The notes beneath the pieces are model-generated. The model was given only the letters and a program-made list of their open reading frames with translations. It was not told where the DNA came from and did not search any database. Below are positions 5,067 through 9,712 of a stretch of 9,712 nt of DNA, piece by piece. Numbering within the stretch: the first letter of the stretch is position 1; each line of letters opens with the position of its first letter. Source of the stretch: Lawsonibacter sp. (GTDB lineage: Bacteria > Bacillota > Clostridia > Oscillospirales > Oscillospiraceae); NCBI GenBank assembly GCA_020025455.1, contig JAHHSC010000047.1, forward strand, positions 1 through 9,712, read 5' to 3'. The translations under genes were made by a program, and so were the position numbers.

Positions 5067-5917
5067 TGCGAGGCGGAATTTTGTTCCTCCTCCTCGTCTT
5101 TTTCAAAGAAGTTATCCAGCACCTTTGGGATGAAGCTGCTGGCGAAGCGGCCTTTGCCGCGGCTTTTCACATAAAAATACCCGATGATGGAGAACACAAC
5201 CGCACCCACAAAGTTCACGGCCAGGTCCTTCATAGTGTCCAGCAGTCCGATGTCCAGAAACCCGTTGAGGCCCAGCGGGATCTGCTCCCCATTGGCCACC
5301 ACGATCACATCGGTGATCCCCTTGATGATGACCGGTTTATTGCCGCCGGTGGGGTCGAGCATAACGGTGGAGATGTGGTTGACCACCGCATCCTTCTGCA
5401 TATCCAGCAGGAAGATCCGGTCCATGCCGCACTCGAAAAACTCCCACATCACGCCGATGGTCATGGAAAAGCAGAATGCCACGATCGCCATAAAGGCCGG
5501 GGAGAGGGACAGGGAAAACCGCTGGTTTCGGTTGAGCATATCCACCAGGGAAAACCCGATGGCCGCACAGAGAAAGCCGTTCAGCGTGTGGAGCATGGTG
5601 TCCCAACCCAGGTAGGTGGTGTAGTAGGACTGGATCTCACCCAGGATCTCCGCGGCAAAGATGAAGAGCATGATGATGATCTCCAGCGCGTTTGGCAGGT
5701 CGATTTTGAGCTGGCGCTCCAATATCGTGGGCATTAGAAACAGGATGAGGGTCAGGACACACAGAAATACATTTTCAAAGTTCCGGTTAAAGAATTGCGC
5801 GATCATCACTGCAATCACCGCAATGCGAAGCAGCAAGTAGACGGCAGCAACCTTCGGTTTTTTTCGCAGTGTCTGGTTGGCGGAGTGGATGGTGTCTCGT
5901 ATCTTGTGTTTTGCCAT
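5060..5917 (-). CDS. Six-helix membrane protein, DUF2238/YjdF-like
   Basis: This 285-residue integral membrane protein has a basic N-terminus, about six predicted helices and a charged acidic C-terminus (DEEEEQ). Conserved-looking residues in or beside helices include GWDTMLHTLNGF, GVMWEFFECGMD and LDTMKDLAVNFVGAV. The W-D..H, W-E and D-T..D pattern recalls the DUF2238 (YjdF) family of unknown function; I am only moderately sure of that. Between helices 5 and 6 lies a long hydrophilic segment (roughly residues 175-230, containing HISTVMLDPTGG and VVANGEQIPLG) that may form a small extramembrane domain. The ATG at 5917 is favoured over one at 5956 because AGAGG lies 8 nt upstream of it and the longer N-terminus would lie in the leader. 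Its own sigma-A promoter drives it. No terminator separates it from the DUF1540 gene, so readthrough is possible. Function unknown. Confidence 0.85.
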   Translation of the reverse strand: MAKHKIRDTIHSANQTLRKKPKVAAVYLLLRIAVIAVMIAQFFNRNFENVFLCVLTLILFLMPTILERQLKIDLPNALEIIIMLFIFAAEILGEIQSYYTTYLGWDTMLHTLNGFLCAAIGFSLVDMLNRNQRFSLSLSPAFMAIVAFCFSMTIGVMWEFFECGMDRIFLLDMQKDAVVNHISTVMLDPTGGNKPVIIKGITDVIVVANGEQIPLGLNGFLDIGLLDTMKDLAVNFVGAVVFSIIGYFYVKSRGKGRFASSFIPKVLDNFFEKDEEEEQNSASHE

Positions 5918-5985
5918 AGGGCACACCTCTCTCCGGGCCAAAGCAGGCCCAGTCATTCTCTTTTGTCGAGTACAGTCGTTTTTTT

Positions 5986-6014
5986 AGTATACTCCCTCTG
6001 AAAATCTCCGTCAA
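5986..6014 (-). promoter_or_regulatory. Sigma-A promoter of the membrane-protein gene
   Basis: On the minus strand TTGACG (6009-6014) and TATACT (5986-5991) are separated by 17 nt, each matching the consensus at five of six positions. The start would be near 5979, about 60 nt before the chosen ATG. The stretch just after the -10 is A-rich (AAAAAAA on the minus strand). Confidence 0.8.
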
Positions 6015-6024
6015 GAAAACCACG

Positions 6025-6054
6025 GTTAAATCTGTGCCGCTTCCGCATAGAATA
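6025..6054 (+). promoter_or_regulatory. Possible promoter for the 70-residue protein
   Basis: TAGAAT (6048-6053) is a reasonable -10, and GTTAAA (6025-6030), 17 nt upstream, is a poor -35. The start would fall near 6060, right at the ribosome site, giving a very short leader. The same bases read CATAGAATA (6046-6054), which resembles the -10 of mother-cell sigma factors (CATAnnnTA), but I find no matching -35. The assignment is weak. Confidence 0.3.
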
Positions 6055-6073
6055 TGCTTGGGAGGTGATGTAC

Positions 6074-6286
6074 ATGGATCTTCGCAACGAGACCATCACG
6101 GTCAAGGAGCTGCTGTCCAACCCCCGCTCCAAGGCTGTGTTCCAGCGTCGGTTCGGCCGCCTGATGAACCACCCGCTGGTGGGTGCGGCCCAGTCGCTCA
6201 CGCTGCGGCAGCTGCGGGAGATGGCTTCGGTCTATCTGCCTCAGAAGGTCATCCAGGACACTCTGCGGGAGCTGCAAGAGCTCTGA
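6074..6286 (+). CDS. Small helical protein of unknown function
   Basis: This 70-residue soluble protein is predicted mostly alpha-helical: a short strand-like start (ITVKELL), then segments reading NPRSKAVFQRRF, LMNHPLVGAAQSLTLRQLREMA and PQKVIQDTLRELQEL. The theme 'V.ELL.NP......F..L..HP....A..-TL.Q+' resembles a small helical module I recall as an accessory piece of larger Clostridia proteins, including some carbohydrate enzymes. I cannot confirm that here and do not assign a function. Three in-frame starts exist (GTG 6065, ATG 6068, ATG 6074); the last is best placed, 8 nt after GGAGG at 6061-6065. The gene stands alone between a divergent membrane-protein gene and pgeF. Its composition and codon use match its neighbours. 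Confidence 0.75.
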   Translation: MDLRNETITVKELLSNPRSKAVFQRRFGRLMNHPLVGAAQSLTLRQLREMASVYLPQKVIQDTLRELQEL

Positions 6287-6291
6287 GCGCA

Positions 6292-6325
6292 GCCGTCCCG
6301 TCTGTGTCCCGCAGGGCGGGACGGC
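6292..6325 (+). terminator. Probable hairpin terminator after the 70-residue protein gene
   Basis: GCCGTCCCG (6292-6300) pairs perfectly with CGGGACGGC (6317-6325) across a 16-nt loop, starting 5 nt past the stop codon. The following bases are CTATTTGG, so the U-run is poor. It is either an imperfect intrinsic terminator or a structure that stabilises the 3' end. Confidence 0.45.
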
Positions 6326-6390
6326 CTATTTGGACATAACGCCACCATTTTCCATAGAAAGCCGGTTCATTTTTTGTCCCTTGTCACGGC

Positions 6391-6419
6391 TTGTCATGCG
6401 TGCACTTTTAGGATAGAAT
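6391..6419 (+). promoter_or_regulatory. Sigma-A promoter of pgeF
   Basis: TTGTCA (6391-6396) and TAGAAT (6414-6419) are 17 nt apart, each matching the consensus at five of six positions. The start would be near 6426, about 28 nt before the GTG. A second TTGTCA lies 10 nt further upstream (6381-6386), but its spacing to the -10 would be too long. Confidence 0.78.
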
Positions 6420-6453
6420 AAGATTATTATGGACTGCGCAGAGGGAGGGAACC

Positions 6454-7269
6454 GTGTTGAACATTGTACGTCAGGAGCGAAACGGCGTTCCCTTTTATTG
6501 TTGCAGCAGTTCCGACTGGTCCGGCGCTGCCCACGGGTTCTCCACCCGGCTGGGCGGCTGCTCTCCCATGCCCTGGGACAGCCTCAATCTGGGCTCCAGT
6601 CTGGGGGATGACCCTGCCCGTGTGGACGAAAATTTCTGCCGTTTCTGCACTGCCCTGGGCACCCGTGTTTCCGCTGTCGTCAAGAACAAGCAGGTGCATA
6701 GCTGCCTGATTCGAAGGGTCGGACAAGACGACGCCGTGCGCCGTCCGTCCGACCCCGCCGTTTTTTCCGCAGACGGCCTGGTCACCAACGAGCCGGGCGT
6801 CTGCCTGACCGTCTTTTCCGGGGACTGTATTCCCGTCCTGCTCTACGACCCTGTGGCCCGGTGCATCGCCGCCGCGCACGCAGGCTGGCGGGGCACCGCG
6901 GGCGGGATCGCCGCCCGTGCGGTGGAGGCCATGGCAGCGTACTACGGCTCCCGCCCCGAAAACGTACTTGCGGCCATTGGCCCCGGCATTGGGCCCTGCT
7001 GCTTTGAGACGCACCGCGATGTACCCGATGCCGTCCGTGCTCAGCTTGGGGCGCAGGCCGACCCCTATATCACCCCCCTCGCGCAGCCCGGAACGTTCCG
7101 GGTGGATCTGAAAGCCCTCAACGCCCACTGGCTCCGCCGAGCCGGTGTGACCCCCGGCCACATTGCTTGTTCCGACCGGTGCACCGCCTGCGGACTGGAT
7201 GAATTCTGGTCTCACCGCATCCAGGGGCGGGAGCGCGGCAGCATGGCCGCCATGATTCAGCTCATCTGA
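6454..7269 (+). CDS. pgeF: Peptidoglycan editing factor PgeF (YlmD/YfiH laccase-domain family)
   Basis: This 271-residue cytosolic protein belongs to the DUF152/Cu-oxidase_4 family. E. coli YfiH (PgeF) is reported to keep the peptidoglycan precursor pool correct, and relatives such as human FAMIN/LACC1 show purine-nucleoside deaminase and phosphorylase activity. The signature motifs are complete: HGFSTRLGG (from residue 27), SGDCIPVLLYDP (C125), AAHAGWRGT (H142), AIGPGIGPCCFE and a C-terminal CTACGLDEFWSHR. The expected metal ligands H82, C125 and H142 are all present. Translation starts at GTG 6454 (5 nt after GGAGG) or at the next codon, TTG 6457 (8 nt, the spacing seen elsewhere here); the two cannot be separated. 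The solute-binding protein gene begins 15 nt downstream, so the two are probably co-transcribed. Confidence 0.94.
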   Translation: MLNIVRQERNGVPFYCCSSSDWSGAAHGFSTRLGGCSPMPWDSLNLGSSLGDDPARVDENFCRFCTALGTRVSAVVKNKQVHSCLIRRVGQDDAVRRPSDPAVFSADGLVTNEPGVCLTVFSGDCIPVLLYDPVARCIAAAHAGWRGTAGGIAARAVEAMAAYYGSRPENVLAAIGPGIGPCCFETHRDVPDAVRAQLGAQADPYITPLAQPGTFRVDLKALNAHWLRRAGVTPGHIACSDRCTACGLDEFWSHRIQGRERGSMAAMIQLI

Positions 7270-7284
7270 TGAGGTCCAACATCT

Positions 7285-8814
7285 ATGATGAATTTAAACC
7301 GAATTCTTTCCCTGTCTCTCTCCGCTGTGCTGCTGCTGACCTTGACGTCCTGCGGCCCGGACGCGGCCGGGAGCGGCTCTTCCAGCCCCCCTGCTTCTGA
7401 TTTCTCCCAGCAGGCGGAATCCCCGGACCAGGCGGCACAGCTTCCCTTTACGCTGGCATTTTTTCCGGAGCTCAGCCTCCACCCTGTTTTGAGCACCAGC
7501 CGGGCCAATCTGACCCTGTCCTCCCTGCTCTACGAGCCGCTTTTCCAGGTCGGCCCCCAATTTCAGGTGGTTCCCGTCCTCTGCCAGGACCACACGGTCA
7601 GTGAGGACAAGCTGACCTGGACCTTTGCGCTGCGTCCCGGCATTACCTTCTCCGATGGCACTCCCCTGACGGGCAGCACCGTGGCAGAGGCCCTGGAGCT
7701 GGCCCGCACCCCCGATTCCCGCTACGCACAGCGGCTGCGGGACATAAGCTCCATCACCGGTGACGAGCGCTCCATCACCATTACTTTGGTCCGTCCCAAC
7801 GGACGGCTTCCCTTGCTGCTTGATATTCCCATCGCTCTGGGCGGCGGGACCCGGCCCGCCGGCACCGGCCCCTATGTACTGGGCGGCACGGAGGACGACC
7901 CCCGTCTGCTGGCCCGGACCGGCTGGTGGCAGTCGAATCAGTCCCTGCCGACAGAGCATTTTCCCCTTCAGACCGCCCACCAGGACGAGGATCTAATCCA
8001 CGCCTTTGACACCGGGGATCTATCCTTGGTGGACGTAGACCTCATGGGCACCAACAGCCCGGTCTATGCCGCCAACAGCGAAACCCGGGATTACGCCACC
8101 ACTACCATGCTCTACCTGGGCTTCAACACCCAGCGGGGCATCTGCAAGCGGGCCGATGTCCGTCAGGCCCTGTGCCGGGCGGTGGACCGGAAGGCCCTTG
8201 TTAATATCGTCTACGCCAACCACGCTTCCCCTGCCGCTCTGCCCGTCCATCCGGCCTCTGCGCTCTACGACACGGCAGTCGCCCGGCATCTGGACTATGC
8301 GCCCCAGCAGCTGCTAAACCTGCTGGCCAACACCAACACGGCCAGCCGCGAGCTGGTGCTGCTGGTCAACAGTGAAAATTCGGCCAAGCTGTCCGCGGCA
8401 CAGCTCATCACCTATCAGCTGGAAGCCGCCGGTATTCCGGTCAAGCTGAAGAAGCTGCCCTTTGAATCTTATGAGGCCGCTCTGGCCTCCGGCAGCTTTG
8501 ATCTATACCTGGGCGAAGTGGCTCTCACCGCCGACTTCGATCTCTCCCCCCTGCTGGTGCAGGGCGGGCCGCTCAATTACGGCGGCTGGGCCAGCCAGCA
8601 GGCCCCCGCTCTGCTGGCCGCTCTCGCCGCCGCCTCCCCCGAGGAGGCGCCCCGTGCCGCGTTGGCACTGTTTGCTCTGTTGGAGCAGGACCCGCCTTTG
8701 GCAGTCCTTTGCTTTAAAAACGGTTCCGTACTCACCCAATGGGGGCGGCTGGACGGCCTCACCCCAGTACGTGGAAATGTGTTCTATCAGTTGGAAAACT
8801 GGATCATAAAATAG
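7285..8814 (+). CDS. ABC transporter substrate-binding lipoprotein, family 5 (peptide/nickel type)
   Basis: This 509-residue protein is a surface-anchored solute receptor of the OppA/DppA class. It has an N-terminal hydrophobic signal and lipobox LTSC with C23 as the lipidated residue, then a low-complexity Ser/Pro/Ala linker. Family motifs follow: LYEPLF, W.F.LRPGITFSDGTPLTG, GTGPYVL, and ADVRQALCRAVDRKALV in the second lobe. The length is normal for the family (about 500-550). ATG 7285 lies 9 nt after GAGGT; an adjacent ATG at 7288 is less well placed. It sits 15 nt after pgeF, and its stop is 35 nt before purL. No permease or ATPase gene is beside it, so it is an orphan receptor that must use a transporter encoded elsewhere or act alone. 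The ligand cannot be read from the sequence; family members bind peptides, nickel or other small solutes. Confidence 0.9.
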   Translation: MMNLNRILSLSLSAVLLLTLTSCGPDAAGSGSSSPPASDFSQQAESPDQAAQLPFTLAFFPELSLHPVLSTSRANLTLSSLLYEPLFQVGPQFQVVPVLCQDHTVSEDKLTWTFALRPGITFSDGTPLTGSTVAEALELARTPDSRYAQRLRDISSITGDERSITITLVRPNGRLPLLLDIPIALGGGTRPAGTGPYVLGGTEDDPRLLARTGWWQSNQSLPTEHFPLQTAHQDEDLIHAFDTGDLSLVDVDLMGTNSPVYAANSETRDYATTTMLYLGFNTQRGICKRADVRQALCRAVDRKALVNIVYANHASPAALPVHPASALYDTAVARHLDYAPQQLLNLLANTNTASRELVLLVNSENSAKLSAAQLITYQLEAAGIPVKLKKLPFESYEAALASGSFDLYLGEVALTADFDLSPLLVQGGPLNYGGWASQQAPALLAALAAASPEEAPRAALALFALLEQDPPLAVLCFKNGSVLTQWGRLDGLTPVRGNVFYQLENWIIK

Positions 8815-8849
8815 GAACAGAACTAGAAAGAATTTGTGGAGGAATGGAC

Positions 8850-9712
8850 ATGAGTGTTTATCGCTGTTACTCTCGCAAGCGCCCCGGATTTGACGTGGAG
8901 GCCCAGGGGCTCTGCGCCACGCTGAAGGAGCGCCTCAGCCTGGAAGGACTCCAGTCTGTCACCATCCTGAACCGCTACGACGCCGATCAGATCGATCCCG
9001 CCGTCTACGAGCAGGCCAAGGGCATTGTGTTCTCCGAGCCTCAGGTGGATACCGTCTATGATGAGACGTTCCCCCTGCCCGAGACCGACCACCGTGTGCT
9101 GGCCGTGGAGGCTCTGCCCGGTCAGTTCGACCAGCGGGCCGACTCCTGCGCCCAGTGCATCCAGCTTATGGCCGGTGTGGAGCGCCCCCTCATTGCCTAT
9201 GCCAAGCTGTATGTGCTGGAGGGTAAGCTCACCGACGCCGAGTTTGAAAAGGTAAGCGCATACCTCATCAACCCGGTGGAGAGCCGCCAGGCCTCTCTGG
9301 ACAAGCCCGAGAGTCTGGTCCGCACCTACAACGTGCCCGACCATGTGGCCACCGTTGAGGGCTTCACCGCTATGGACCGCAAGGGACTCCAGGACCTGCT
9401 CAGTGAGCTGGGTCTGGCCATGGACGTGGACGATCTGAGCTTCCTTCAGACCTACTTCCGTGACGAGGAGAAGCGTGACCCCACCATCACCGAGATCCGC
9501 GTGGTGGATACTTACTGGTCTGACCACTGCCGTCACACCACCTTCTCCACCCACATTGACAAGGTGGACATTCAGGACGAGACTGTGAAGGGGGCCTACC
9601 AGCGCTATCTGGATGCCCGTGTCGAGGTCTACGGTCAGGAGAAGGCCGACAAGCGCCCCCAGACTCTGATGGATCTGGCCACCATCGGCGCCAAGACCCT
9701 GAAAAAGCGCGG
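8850..9712 (+). CDS. purL: Phosphoribosylformylglycinamidine synthase PurL, 5' part
   Basis: This frame is open from ATG 8850 to the window end, giving the first 287 codons of what should be a protein of about 1,200 residues. PurL converts FGAR, glutamine and ATP to FGAM in purine biosynthesis. The visible part covers the N-terminal region, and the diagnostic YWSDHCRHTTF sits at residues 222-232, where the conserved histidine takes part in the synthase active site. The single-chain form with this N-terminus (MSVYRCYSRKRPGFD) fits the long PurL found in Clostridia. ATG 8850 is 7 nt after GGAGG (8838-8842), better than the in-frame ATG at 8844. It lies 35 nt after the solute-binding protein gene with no clear terminator or promoter between them, so readthrough from pgeF is likely. 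The glutaminase and second synthase domains lie outside the window. Confidence 0.93.
   Translation, partial: MSVYRCYSRKRPGFDVEAQGLCATLKERLSLEGLQSVTILNRYDADQIDPAVYEQAKGIVFSEPQVDTVYDETFPLPETDHRVLAVEALPGQFDQRADSCAQCIQLMAGVERPLIAYAKLYVLEGKLTDAEFEKVSAYLINPVESRQASLDKPESLVRTYNVPDHVATVEGFTAMDRKGLQDLLSELGLAMDVDDLSFLQTYFRDEEKRDPTITEIRVVDTYWSDHCRHTTFSTHIDKVDIQDETVKGAYQRYLDARVEVYGQEKADKRPQTLMDLATIGAKTLKKR

Noticed and set aside
7285..8814. Nickel- or oligopeptide-specific assignment for the solute-binding protein
   Set aside because: No ligand-defining residues are recognisable and there are no neighbouring permease genes; only the family-level call is supported.
8823..9554. 243-codon minus-strand frame opposite the start of purL
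   Set aside because: The plus-strand frame from 8850 is open to the window end and carries the PurL motif YWSDHCRHTTF; the minus frame has no start signal or family features.

Overview
The window looks like chromosomal DNA from a high-GC, endospore-forming gut Clostridia, probably Oscillospiraceae (Flavonifractor, Intestinimonas or Lawsonibacter-like). The pointers are strong GGAGG ribosome binding sites about 7-8 nt before most starts, Rnf-type genes, a DUF1540-type cysteine-rich protein behind a near-perfect sigma-G promoter, and the start of a large purL of the kind I associate with Clostridia. The genus is an inference. I see no tRNA, rRNA, CRISPR array, insertion sequence or phage gene.

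Layout. (1) 1-868, minus strand: a single gene for a DapF-fold amino-acid racemase whose motifs match the histidine racemase CntK better than DapF, with its own sigma-A promoter and a terminator. (2) 869-1178: a divergent intergenic region holding back-to-back sigma-A promoters, a small dyad between them, and a hairpin at the predicted 5' end of the rnf transcript. (3) 1179-4812, plus strand: a three-gene Rnf-type operon of rnfC, a fused rnfD-rnfG and rnfA, closed by a 20-bp perfect hairpin terminator. No rnfB or rnfE is present, and RnfC, the RnfD part, the RnfG part and RnfA each depart from the family consensus at a cofactor-related motif. (4) 4822-5917, minus strand: a six-helix membrane protein with a sigma-A promoter, followed by a 60-residue protein with 11 cysteines and its own sigma-G type promoter. 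(5) 6074-6286, plus strand: a 70-residue helical protein of unknown function. (6) 6454-9712, plus strand: pgeF (YlmD/YfiH family), an orphan family-5 solute-binding lipoprotein, and the first 287 codons of purL, closely spaced and possibly co-transcribed.

How the parts fit. Rnf normally couples ferredoxin:NAD oxidoreduction to Na+ or H+ transport. The operon here would supply the NADH-side subunit, the flavin-carrying membrane arm and one membrane Fe-S subunit, but not the ferredoxin-side subunit. It is either a second, stripped-down Rnf-derived redox module or relies on RnfB and RnfE encoded elsewhere. This operon is the best candidate for an undescribed system in the window. The solitary CntK-like racemase and the probable forespore-expressed cysteine-rich protein are the next most interesting items.
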